A model generated the notes under the pieces. The model had not been told where the DNA came from and did no database searches. It worked only from the letters and a program-made list of their open reading frames with translations. A program made the translations under genes and the position numbers. Below are positions 13,036-20,466 of a stretch of 64,000 nucleotides of DNA, piece by piece. How positions within the stretch are numbered: the first letter of the stretch is position 1; the number at the start of each line of letters is the position of its first letter. The DNA comes from Mycolicibacterium sp. P1-18 (GTDB taxonomy: Bacteria > Actinomycetota > Actinomycetes > Mycobacteriales > Mycobacteriaceae), in the NCBI RefSeq assembly GCF_008329535.1, contig NZ_NPKR01000001.1:186001-250000 (forward strand), in the 5' to 3' direction.

Positions 13036-13530
13036 GTGTCGCTGATCGTGCCGCCCTATCCGCCGGACCGCTACACCGAGGACCGGCCGGAGGTGTCGGC
13101 GTCCCTGCGGCGCGCCGACCAACCCGCCGACTACGACTCCTTCGGAATGGTTCAGTACCACTACCTGGCCGACCAGAAGAAGACCGACGGCGACTACGGC
13201 CTGTATCGCGTCGACCTCGCGGCCAGGGCCGGCGGACCGGGTCCGCACTTCCATCGCGCCATGTCGGAGTCGTTCTTCGTGCTGTCCGGCCGGATGCGGC
13301 TGCACGACGGTCGCGACTGGGTGGACGGCAACCAGGGCGACTACCTGTACGTGCCGCCCGGTGGCATTCACGGCTTCCGCAACGAGGCCGACGAGCCGGC
13401 GTCGATTCTGATGCTGTTCGCCCCGGGTGCGCCCCGGGAGCACTACTTCGAGGGGCTGGCCCACCTCGGCGAGCTGACCGACGAGGAGCGCGCGGCGTGG
13501 TTCTTCGCCAACGACAACCACTTCGTCTGA
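13036..13530 (+). CDS. Cupin-domain protein
   Basis: A 164-residue single-domain cupin. Motif 1 is GPHFHRAMSESFFVLSG (HxH and Glu metal ligands) and motif 2 is GDYLYVPPGGIHGF (His ligand). FHRAMSESFFVLSGRM is typical of small metal-binding cupins that act as dioxygenases, isomerases or sensors. I chose the GTG at 13036, because the upstream frame is arginine-rich and unlike the family. A GGAG lies close before it. It is convergent with the polysaccharide deacetylase (4 bases apart). The substrate is unknown. Confidence 0.82.
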   Translation: MSLIVPPYPPDRYTEDRPEVSASLRRADQPADYDSFGMVQYHYLADQKKTDGDYGLYRVDLAARAGGPGPHFHRAMSESFFVLSGRMRLHDGRDWVDGNQGDYLYVPPGGIHGFRNEADEPASILMLFAPGAPREHYFEGLAHLGELTDEERAAWFFANDNHFV

Positions 13531-13534
13531 GCGG

Positions 13535-14326
13535 TCACCGCAGCGACTGACCGCCCACCGGGACGAACTGCCAGCCGGCCGCCAGCATCGCCGGTACCGC
13601 GGCGGCGACGCCGGCGCCGGTGCCCGAGCGGGGATGGTTCATGTGGGCCAGCACGATCGACCCCGGCGCGGCGTGGGAGATGGCGGCGCCCACCGCGGCG
13701 GCCGGCGCCGTCGCGCCGTTGTCGGCGTTGACCGAGAAGCCGACCGGGGTGAGCCCCAGGTCGTGCACGATCTGCACGGCGACGTCGTCGTAGTGCGCGG
13801 TGCCGGTGCGGAAGAAGGCCGGTGCCTTGCCGGTCAGCGCCGTCAGCCGGGCCTGCTCGCCCGACACCTCGTCGACCACCTCGCTCGAGGACGTCGTGCC
13901 CGCGATCCCGTAGGCGGATCGCCCGGTGACCGACAGCGGCACGTGGCGGGTGCCGTGGTTTCCGATGTCGAACAGCGGGTTCGCGGCCAACTGCTCGGTC
14001 CGGCCGGGGTTGGCGTCGATCCACTTCGAGCACACGAACAGCAGGGCCGGAACGCCGTGGTTCTCGAGGGTGTCGAGCAACGCGTCGTCACACGCGCGGT
14101 CGCAGGCGTCGAAGGTCAGCGCGAGCTGCCGCCCGGTCGGGGCGAAGGCGGTGACGATCCCCGGCAGCGCCATGCCCCACTGGGTGGGTTGGCGGGCAAG
14201 GTCGGCGGCGGGCACCGCACCGGGGCCGACGCCGGACGCGGCGGAGGCCGTCGGCAGCCGGGTACCGGCGCCCAGCACGACTGCGGCGCCGCTCAGAGCC
14301 GTCAGAAACGCGCGGCGGGTGGGCAT
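13535..14326 (-). CDS. Tat-exported polysaccharide deacetylase (NodB domain)
   Basis: A 263-residue exported hydrolase. The N-terminus has a twin-arginine signal (TRRAFLTALSGAAVVLGAG, likely cleaved after TASA). The NodB domain shows LALTFDACD, whose first Asp is the expected base with the variant DAC replacing DDG, then the zinc motif NHGTRH (H-x3-H) and a late VLAHMNHP. It should remove N- or O-acetyl groups from cell-wall glycans outside the membrane. The start at 14326 places the Tat motif at residues 3-7; an upstream ATG at 14377 would bury it. Confidence 0.87.
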   Translation of the reverse strand: MPTRRAFLTALSGAAVVLGAGTRLPTASAASGVGPGAVPAADLARQPTQWGMALPGIVTAFAPTGRQLALTFDACDRACDDALLDTLENHGVPALLFVCSKWIDANPGRTEQLAANPLFDIGNHGTRHVPLSVTGRSAYGIAGTTSSSEVVDEVSGEQARLTALTGKAPAFFRTGTAHYDDVAVQIVHDLGLTPVGFSVNADNGATAPAAAVGAAISHAAPGSIVLAHMNHPRSGTGAGVAAAVPAMLAAGWQFVPVGGQSLR

Positions 14327-14474
14327 GGGCGAACCGTAGGCGGGCAGCCTTGGCCCTCGATGCCAGCGAGGTGGCAAATGCCTGAGGGGCCGCCGGGCAT
14401 CCCGGACCGGGCCGTGACACGCGGGCCGTCGTGGGACACGCCCTGCAGGAATGCGAACGCGGAACCCCTTGCCC

Positions 14475-14480
14475 TAGACT
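14475..14480 (+). promoter_or_regulatory. -10 box of the helicase gene
   Basis: TAGACT, 28 bases before the GTG start at 14509. This leaves room for a short leader that contains the GTGAGGAG ribosome-binding site. Confidence 0.4.
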
Positions 14481-14508
14481 GCCGTTGAAATCAGTGAGGA
14501 GTCTCCGG

Positions 14509-16203
14509 GTGCAGGGTTATGCAGCGCCCAGCACCCAAGCGTTGCGGGGCTGGCAACGTCGGGCCATGGTGAAGTACCTGACGGCCGCGCCGCGGGACTT
14601 CCTGGCCGTGGCAACCCCTGGCGCCGGCAAGACGACATTTGCACTGCGCATTGCCGGGGAACTGCTGGGCGACGGCACCGTCGAACGCATCACGATCGTG
14701 GTGCCCACCGAGCACCTCAAGATCCAGTGGGCGAAGGCGGCCGCCGCTCTCGGCATCTCGCTGGACCCCAAGTTCAGCAACAGCTCCGCCCAGAACTCCG
14801 ACGAGTATCACGGCGTGGTCGTCACCTACGCCCAGGTGGCCAGCCATCCGGGGCGCCACCGGGTGCGCACGGAGAACCGCAAGACCCTGGTCGTGTTCGA
14901 CGAGATCCACCACGGCGGTGACGCCAAGAGCTGGGGCGAGGCGATCCGCGAGGCGTTCGACGACGCGACGCGCAGGCTGTCCCTGACCGGTACGCCGTTC
15001 CGCAGCGACGACAGCCCCATCCCTTTCGTCAGCTACGAGCGCGGTCCCGACGGTCTGGAGCGCTCGCGCGCCGACCACGTCTACGGCTACGCCGACGCGC
15101 TCGCCGACGGCGTCGTGCGTCCCGTCGTCTTCCTGGCCTACTCCGGTGAGTCGCGGTGGCGCGACAGCGCGGGCGAGGAACACTCCGCCCGGCTCGGCGA
15201 ACCGCTCAACGCCGAACAGACCGCCCGCGCCTGGCGCACCGTGTTGAACCCGGCGGGTGAGTGGATGCCCGCGGTGATCGCCGCCGCCGACAAGCGACTG
15301 CAGCAGAAGCGCCAGCACGTGCCCGACGCCGGCGGCATGATCATCGCCTCGGACCAGACCGCGGCCAGGGCCTACGCCGCGTTGCTCACCACCCTCACGG
15401 GCGAGGCGCCGACGGTCGTGCTGTCCGACGACCCCGGCTCCTCCGATCGCATCACGGCGTATTCGCAGGGCACCAGTCGTTGGCTGGTCGCCGTGCGCAT
15501 GGTCTCGGAGGGCGTCGACGTGCCCCGCCTCGCGGTCGGCGTCTACGCGACCAGTGCGTCGACCCCGTTGTTCTTCGCCCAGGCCATCGGCCGGTACGTG
15601 CGCTCCCGGCGTCCCGGCGAAACCGCCAGCATCTTCCTGCCGTCGGTGCCCAACCTGTTGCAGCTGGCCAGTGAGATGGAGGCCCAGCGCAACCACGTGC
15701 TCGGCAAGCCGCACCGCGAGTCGCAGGGCGACGAGTGGGACGAGGAGTACGAGGAGAAGCAGAAGAACGAGCCCAGTGAGCTCGACAACGGCTTCGAGAT
15801 GCTCGGCGCCGACGCCGAATTGGACCAGGTCATCTTCGACGGCTCGTCGTTCGGCACCGCGACGCCGGCCGGCAGCGACGAGGAGGCCGACTACCTCGGC
15901 ATCCCGGGGCTGCTGGACTCCGCGCAGATGCGAGACCTGTTGCGGCGCAGGCAGGAAGAGCAGCTGGACAAGCGGACGGCCGCCGGCGGCACCGTCCCGG
16001 TGCGGTCGACCACCCACGGTCAGCTGCGCGATCTGCGTAGGGAACTCAACGCGCTCGTGACCCTCGCCCACCACCGCACCGGCAAGCCGCACGGCTGGAT
16101 TCACAACGAGTTGCGCCGGATCTGCGGCGGACCGGTGTTGGCGGCCGCCAACTCCGACCAGATCACCGCACGCATCGAGGCGGTCCGCTCACTTCGCGCC
16201 TAG
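14509..16203 (+). CDS. DEAD/DEAH-box (SF2) helicase
   Basis: A 564-residue superfamily 2 helicase of the type I restriction/RAD3-like branch. Walker A is ATPGAGKTT (K41), motif II is DEIH (131-134), motif III is SLTGTPF near residue 164, and motif VI is QAIGRYVRSRRPGE. A charged linker follows (EEYEEKQKNEPSE), then a C-terminal helical region that includes HHRTGKPHGWIHNELRR. A GAGGAG precedes the GTG at 14509 by 7 bases. It probably unwinds or translocates on nucleic acid in repair. It is followed 11 bases later by peptidase E. No methylase or nuclease partner is nearby. Confidence 0.87.
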   Translation: MQGYAAPSTQALRGWQRRAMVKYLTAAPRDFLAVATPGAGKTTFALRIAGELLGDGTVERITIVVPTEHLKIQWAKAAAALGISLDPKFSNSSAQNSDEYHGVVVTYAQVASHPGRHRVRTENRKTLVVFDEIHHGGDAKSWGEAIREAFDDATRRLSLTGTPFRSDDSPIPFVSYERGPDGLERSRADHVYGYADALADGVVRPVVFLAYSGESRWRDSAGEEHSARLGEPLNAEQTARAWRTVLNPAGEWMPAVIAAADKRLQQKRQHVPDAGGMIIASDQTAARAYAALLTTLTGEAPTVVLSDDPGSSDRITAYSQGTSRWLVAVRMVSEGVDVPRLAVGVYATSASTPLFFAQAIGRYVRSRRPGETASIFLPSVPNLLQLASEMEAQRNHVLGKPHRESQGDEWDEEYEEKQKNEPSELDNGFEMLGADAELDQVIFDGSSFGTATPAGSDEEADYLGIPGLLDSAQMRDLLRRRQEEQLDKRTAAGGTVPVRSTTHGQLRDLRRELNALVTLAHHRTGKPHGWIHNELRRICGGPVLAAANSDQITARIEAVRSLRA

Positions 16204-16206
16204 GGT
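16201..16206 (+). promoter_or_regulatory. -10 box of the peptidase E gene
   Basis: TAGGGT, built around the helicase stop codon and 8 bases before the ATG at 16215. The spacing suggests a leaderless transcript in addition to read-through. Confidence 0.45.
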
Positions 16207-16214
16207 CTGACGGC

Positions 16215-16943
16215 ATGGCAGCCGACAGCCCGACCATCCTGGCCACCAGTGGCGGCCTCCGCGAGGGCGTGCGAACGCGCTACGAGTTCAGCCCCCTCAC
16301 GGAGTTCGCGGTGGACCTGGCCGGGGTGACGGGTCGCGCGCCCCGGATCTGCTTCCTCGCCACCGCCCAGGGCGACAACCCTGCGGTGCTTCACGCCCTC
16401 TACGCCGCCGCCGAGGTGCGGGGGTTCGCCGCAAGCCATCTCTCGCTGATACCGATGCCGAACGTCGCCGACGTGGAAGGACATCTGCTGGCGCAGGACG
16501 TGGTCTGGGTGTTCGGCGGCAGCGTCGCCGCACTGCTGGCGCTCTGGCGCCTGCACGGCGTCGACCGGGCGATGCGCGCGGCATGGGCGGCGGGCGTCGT
16601 GCTGACCGGGGTTTCCGCGGGTTCGATCTGCTGGCACACCGGCGGCACCACCGACTCCTTCGGCCCCGAGCTCCGTCCGGTCACCGACGGTGTGGCCCTG
16701 CTGCCCTACTCCAACGGCGTGCACTACGACTCGGAACCCCGGCGGCGCCCGCTCTTTCGACGCCTGGTCGCCGACGGCGTGCTCGACGCCGGCTACGCCA
16801 CCGACGACGGGGCGGGCCTGCTGTACCGCGGAATCGAGTACGCGGGCTCCTTCGCCGAAAGAAAGAGCGCAGCAACCTATCTGGTGACGGCGAACGCCGC
16901 CGGCGAGGCCGACGAGACCCGGCTGGACGTGCGACAGCTGTAG
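16215..16943 (+). CDS. Peptidase E family protein (S51, class I GATase-like fold)
   Basis: A 242-residue protein of the S51 alpha-aspartyl dipeptidase family. The nucleophile elbow is GVSAGSICW (catalytic Ser in SAGS). VVWVFGGSVAALLALW supplies the preceding glycine-rich strand, and SNGVHYDSEP the conserved His region. These cytosolic enzymes hydrolyse Asp-X dipeptides or cyanophycin-like peptides. An actinobacterial subgroup is annotated simply as peptidase E. It lies directly behind the helicase but also has its own -10 box, so the pairing may not be functional. Confidence 0.85.
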   Translation: MAADSPTILATSGGLREGVRTRYEFSPLTEFAVDLAGVTGRAPRICFLATAQGDNPAVLHALYAAAEVRGFAASHLSLIPMPNVADVEGHLLAQDVVWVFGGSVAALLALWRLHGVDRAMRAAWAAGVVLTGVSAGSICWHTGGTTDSFGPELRPVTDGVALLPYSNGVHYDSEPRRRPLFRRLVADGVLDAGYATDDGAGLLYRGIEYAGSFAERKSAATYLVTANAAGEADETRLDVRQL

Positions 16944-16961
16944 CCGAACCACGTAATCCAC

Positions 16962-16967
16962 TTGACA
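16962..16967 (+). promoter_or_regulatory. Possible -35 element of the LuxR regulator gene
   Basis: TTGACA, 91 bases before the LuxR gene start. No convincing -10 is seen at 16-18 bases (TCACTT is the nearest), so only the -35 is suggested. Confidence 0.3.
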
Positions 16968-17000
16968 GCGTCGTCGGCACGAGTCTCACTTGATCATGAA

Positions 17001-17022
17001 GCCGGTCCCGAATGGGGCCGGC
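17001..17022 (+). terminator. Hairpin between peptidase E and the LuxR regulator
   Basis: GCCGGTCCC and GGGGCCGGC pair over nine positions (one G-T) around a GAAT loop, 30 bases before the LuxR start codon. There is no T-run. It may terminate the helicase-peptidase transcript, or act as a structured leader of the regulator gene. Confidence 0.45.
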
Positions 17023-17052
17023 GACGGATGGCACACGCAGCAGGGGGTTGCG

Positions 17053-18159
17053 ATGGGCACTTCGGTGACGCTCGACGAATACTCGCGTCTGGTCTCGACG
17101 ATTCACGACGCCGCCGTCACACCGGATCACTGGAACGCCGCGATGACGGCCGTGCGGGCCAGCGTGGGTGGCATCAGCGCAGGGCTGATCATCGCCGAGA
17201 ACGGCACGCGCGACATCAAGAGCGCCAACCTGGCGCCGGACGCCCGGCAGGCATACCTCGACTACTACCGCGGGTGCGACTACGTCCTCGACGCCGTGGA
17301 GCACGGGCCCGTCGGTGCGACGCACACGGGCGCCGCTCTCATCGCGTTGAACCCCCGGTCGGAGTTCAACAACGACTGGATGCGACCACACCACATGGAC
17401 GACGGCTTGTTCGTGCGGCTCACCGACGGGCCGCAGCCGACGTGCTTCCTCGTCGCCTCACCAAAGCAGGATGATTCCTTCGCCACCCCCGAGCGGGTCG
17501 ACCTCGTCAACGCCCTCGTCCCGCATCTGCAGCAAGCGCTGCGCACCCAGGACCACCTCCGCGGGTTGGTGCTCGGCGCCCGGGACGTCGCCGAGGCCGT
17601 CGACAACATGCGCCACGGGGTCTTCGTCGTCGGCCCGTCCTCCGCCGTCGCCTACGCCAACCGGGTCGCCGAGGACATGGTGGCGACCGGCGACGGGCCC
17701 GTGGTGCGGTGGGGGTGCATCGGCCTCGGGGTGCCCTCCGCCGACGCCGCGCTGCAGCGCTGCATCGCAGATGCTCTCGGCGGCAACGACTTCGGCACCC
17801 GGCACGGCAACTCCCTGCTGTGTCCCCGCACCACGGAACTGCGCCCCTACGTCGTCCACGTCGTCCCCTTCGCCTCGGCGCCACCCGACCGACGCGAGCC
17901 GCGGGCCCTGGTGATCGTGGTCGACCCGGAGCGGCAGGCCGAACCCGACCGGGACCTCCTGGTCCGCCTGTTCGGGTTGACCCGAGCAGAGGCGGAGGTG
18001 GCGCTGCGGGTCCTCCGAGGCGACGGCCTGAGGCCCATCGCCGACGAACTCTCGCTGTCCCCGGCGACGGTGAAGACCCATCTTCAGCGCGTCTTCATGA
18101 AGACGGGCACGCATCGACAGGCCGAACTGGTCAGGTTGCTGCTGACGGTCACACCGTGA
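17053..18159 (+). CDS. LuxR-family transcriptional regulator
   Basis: A 368-residue regulator with a C-terminal GerE/LuxR helix-turn-helix in the last 65 residues (LTRAEAEVALRVLRGDGLRPIADELSLSPATVKTHLQRVFMKTG split across helices). About 300 N-terminal residues follow no standard receiver or ATPase pattern but look like the PAS/GAF-like sensor found in stand-alone mycobacterial LuxR proteins (DNMRHGVFVVGPSSAVAYANRVAEDM is PAS-like). AGGGGG lies 6 bases before the ATG at 17053, so I prefer it to the ATGs at 16990 and 16996. It is convergent, two bases apart, with a flavoprotein gene it may control. Confidence 0.83.
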   Translation: MGTSVTLDEYSRLVSTIHDAAVTPDHWNAAMTAVRASVGGISAGLIIAENGTRDIKSANLAPDARQAYLDYYRGCDYVLDAVEHGPVGATHTGAALIALNPRSEFNNDWMRPHHMDDGLFVRLTDGPQPTCFLVASPKQDDSFATPERVDLVNALVPHLQQALRTQDHLRGLVLGARDVAEAVDNMRHGVFVVGPSSAVAYANRVAEDMVATGDGPVVRWGCIGLGVPSADAALQRCIADALGGNDFGTRHGNSLLCPRTTELRPYVVHVVPFASAPPDRREPRALVIVVDPERQAEPDRDLLVRLFGLTRAEAEVALRVLRGDGLRPIADELSLSPATVKTHLQRVFMKTGTHRQAELVRLLLTVTP

Positions 18160-18160
18160 G

Positions 18161-19528
18161 TCATCGGGTCGCCGCCAGGACCGGCTGGACCCGGGGCCGA
18201 TGGGACGCGCGCGCGACGTGGACGACGAAGTCCGGCCTCAGGAGTCGCGTCGGTGTCGCCAGCATTCCGGTGACCCTCAGAAACTCCTGGGCGACGAACG
18301 GATCCGACTCCGCGGCAGCCAGAACGCGGCCCACGTAGGCGTTGGTCAGCCGCGTCATCATCGGTCGCGGACCGGGGATCTCCGGCAACGCAAGATCCGA
18401 GCCGACGGCCGTCTGCCACGCCACCCGGATCTTCTTCGCCGACGCGCGGTGGAAGCGGTGCGGCAGGCCACCTGAGCCGTGGCGTAGGCAGTCGCGCAGC
18501 ACCAGCGCCTCCATCGACGCGATCGTCATGCCCTGGCCGTAGATCGGGTTGAAGCTGCTCACCGCGTCGCCGAGAACCAGTAGACCCTCGGGCATCCGGT
18601 CCATCCTGTCGTACCGCCGCCAGCGGTTGGCCGGGAAGCGATGCATGCACACCGCGCCCAGCGGCTCGGCGGCCCTGGCCGCGGCCAACGCATGCGGCGG
18701 CGCCCAGTCGGCACCCTTGTCCACGATCTCGGCCTGGGTGGTCGGCGGCTCGACCTCGCCCAGCGTGCCCGCGCCCACGATCCACCGCTCGCCTTCGGCC
18801 CGGAACATCACGAAGCCGTGGGGTCGTCCCGGCTCGAACAACCGGGCGAAGGTGTGCTCCCGCAGCGTGCCGACCGGAATGCGCACCGGCACACTGGTAT
18901 AGGTGACGTGCACCGCCAACTCCTGCTCCTCGGGCCGCCCGTAGCCGAGCCGCTGCAGAACGGCGGGCGTCCGCGACCCGCGGCCCGTCGCGTCGACGGT
19001 CACGTCGGCATCCAGGACCACGGCGCTGCGGTCCTCGTGGCGATGAAGCAGGACGCCGGTGACCCGGCCGCCGGACGCGGTGAGGTCGACGATGTCGTGG
19101 CGGTCGAGCATCGTGACGTTCGGGATGCGCCGCAGCCGCCGCCGGACGTGACATTCGATGAACGGCCGGCTGGCGTGGTGGGTGATCAACGATCCCGGAT
19201 TCGGGATGGAGCCGGTGCGCGTGACGAGGTGTCCGCCGAAGAAGACGTGGAACCGCGACAGGTCGCCGTCGTTCCAGCAGTGCGCGCCGTCGGCGACGAG
19301 TTCGTCGAGCAGACCGGGGAACAACTCCTCGGCGATCTGTCCACAGCGGGACATCAGCACGTGCGGTTGACGGCTCTGCGGCACGCCCCGTCTCGGCGTC
19401 GCCTCGTCGTTCAGCGGGTCCCGCTCCACCACGGTCACCCGGTCGTAGAAGTCACTCAGCACGCGGGCGGCCAGCAGCCCGCCCATGCTCGCGCCGAGGA
19501 CTACCGCGTGTTCTCCACGTCGTTCCAT
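18161..19528 (-). CDS. FAD-dependent monooxygenase/oxidoreductase
   Basis: A 455-residue flavoprotein of the PHBH/geranylgeranyl-reductase-like fold. The N-terminal Rossmann motif is VVLGASMGGLLAARVL with the ribose-binding acidic end VTVVERD. The second FAD motif is LLVLGDAVSSFNPIYGQGM, containing the GD pair, near residue 300. DATGRGSRTP is the middle DG-type motif. The ATG at 19528 has GGGGAG about 7 bases upstream. Family members hydroxylate or reduce aromatic or isoprenoid substrates. Two inverted repeats lie upstream. No ferredoxin or reductase partner is adjacent. Confidence 0.83.
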   Translation of the reverse strand: MERRGEHAVVLGASMGGLLAARVLSDFYDRVTVVERDPLNDEATPRRGVPQSRQPHVLMSRCGQIAEELFPGLLDELVADGAHCWNDGDLSRFHVFFGGHLVTRTGSIPNPGSLITHHASRPFIECHVRRRLRRIPNVTMLDRHDIVDLTASGGRVTGVLLHRHEDRSAVVLDADVTVDATGRGSRTPAVLQRLGYGRPEEQELAVHVTYTSVPVRIPVGTLREHTFARLFEPGRPHGFVMFRAEGERWIVGAGTLGEVEPPTTQAEIVDKGADWAPPHALAAARAAEPLGAVCMHRFPANRWRRYDRMDRMPEGLLVLGDAVSSFNPIYGQGMTIASMEALVLRDCLRHGSGGLPHRFHRASAKKIRVAWQTAVGSDLALPEIPGPRPMMTRLTNAYVGRVLAAAESDPFVAQEFLRVTGMLATPTRLLRPDFVVHVARASHRPRVQPVLAATR

Positions 19529-19561
19529 TGCATCGCTCCCCTTTTCGAGGCCATACCCCCC

Positions 19562-19580
19562 GGTTGGCCTACGTCCAACC
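19562..19580. promoter_or_regulatory. Inverted repeat upstream of the flavoprotein gene
   Basis: GGTTGG-N7-CCAACC, 34 bases before the flavoprotein start codon. The half-site geometry fits a dimeric regulator. It could bind the convergent LuxR protein, but that is inference. Confidence 0.35.
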
Positions 19581-19604
19581 AATCAGTCTCGGGAGAGCGA
19601 AACG

Positions 19605-19620
19605 TCATCCGAACGGATGA
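19605..19620. promoter_or_regulatory. Near-perfect palindrome between flavoprotein and HAD genes
   Basis: TCATCCG-AA-CGGATGA has 7-base perfect arms. It lies 77 bases upstream of the flavoprotein start and just past the hairpin that ends the HAD gene. It may be an operator. Confidence 0.35.
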
Positions 19621-19624
19621 TCTT

Positions 19625-19639
19625 GCCCCGGCACGGGGC
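19625..19639 (-). terminator. Hairpin after the HAD gene
   Basis: GCCCC-N5-GGGGC, 4 bases after the HAD-IIA stop codon on the minus strand. The stem is short and has no T-run, so it is a weak candidate. Confidence 0.35.
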
Positions 19640-19643
19640 GCGA

Positions 19644-20456
19644 CTACAGGCCGAGCAGCTCCGGCAGGTCGGCCACCGAGTCGATGACGTAGTTGGGCTG
19701 CATGGCGAATTCGTCAGTGGCCCAACGGTCCAACGTGTCCTGCCGGAACTTGCCGGTGCGCACCAACACCCCGGCCATGCCGACTACCTGGCCCGCGAGC
19801 ACGTCGTTGTTGAGGTCGTCGCCGACGACGTACATCTCCTCGGGCTCGACGCCGAGCCGGCCCGCCGCGGCCAGGAAGCCCTCCGGGGCGGGCTTGCCGA
19901 CGGCGGTGGCCTTGCGGCCCGATGTCTGTTCCATGCCGATGAGGTACATGCCGGTGTCGACGCGCAGGCCCTCGGTGGTGTTCCACGCGGTGCTGCGGTG
20001 CATCGCCACGACCGGCACGCCCCTGGCCATCCAGTCGTAGACCCGGCTCAGCGTGACGTGGTCGTACTCCGATCCCGCGCCGCCGAGGAGGACGACGTCG
20101 GGAGCGTCGGCCTCGGCGCCGGACACCTCGTGGGGGTAGGCGACGTCGATGCCGGGCATGTCCTCGGCGATCTGCCCGCTGTTGACAAGGAAGCACCGGG
20201 CCCCCGGGTAGCGGTCCCGGACGTAGTTCGCGGTCAGCACGGCGGCGGTGATGACCTCGTCGGCGCTGACCGGCATCCCGGCGTCGGACAGCAACGTGGC
20301 GATCTGCCTGCGGGTCTTGGTGGTGGTGTTGGTGAGGTACGCCCGGGCAATCTGGTGGTCGGCGAGGACGCGCAACGTGTCGGCCGCACCGTCGATGGGC
20401 TCCCAGGACGTCACCAGAACGCCGTCGATGTCGAAGAGCACTCCACCGATAGCCAT
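19644..20456 (-). CDS. HAD-IIA (NagD-like) phosphatase
   Basis: A 270-residue haloacid-dehalogenase-superfamily hydrolase with the C2A cap. Motif I is LFDIDGVLV (two catalytic Asp), motif II is AYLTNTTTKT, motif III Lys is in VGKPAPEGF, and motif IV is YVVGDDLNNDV. NagD-like enzymes dephosphorylate small phosphate esters such as nucleotides, 4-nitrophenyl phosphate analogues or glycerol phosphates. The ATG at 20456 lies 10 bases after the PH-domain gene, so it is probably the last gene of that three-gene minus-strand operon. The substrate is unassigned. Confidence 0.87.
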   Translation of the reverse strand: MAIGGVLFDIDGVLVTSWEPIDGAADTLRVLADHQIARAYLTNTTTKTRRQIATLLSDAGMPVSADEVITAAVLTANYVRDRYPGARCFLVNSGQIAEDMPGIDVAYPHEVSGAEADAPDVVLLGGAGSEYDHVTLSRVYDWMARGVPVVAMHRSTAWNTTEGLRVDTGMYLIGMEQTSGRKATAVGKPAPEGFLAAAGRLGVEPEEMYVVGDDLNNDVLAGQVVGMAGVLVRTGKFRQDTLDRWATDEFAMQPNYVIDSVADLPELLGL

Positions 20457-20466
20457 GGTGCCGAGG

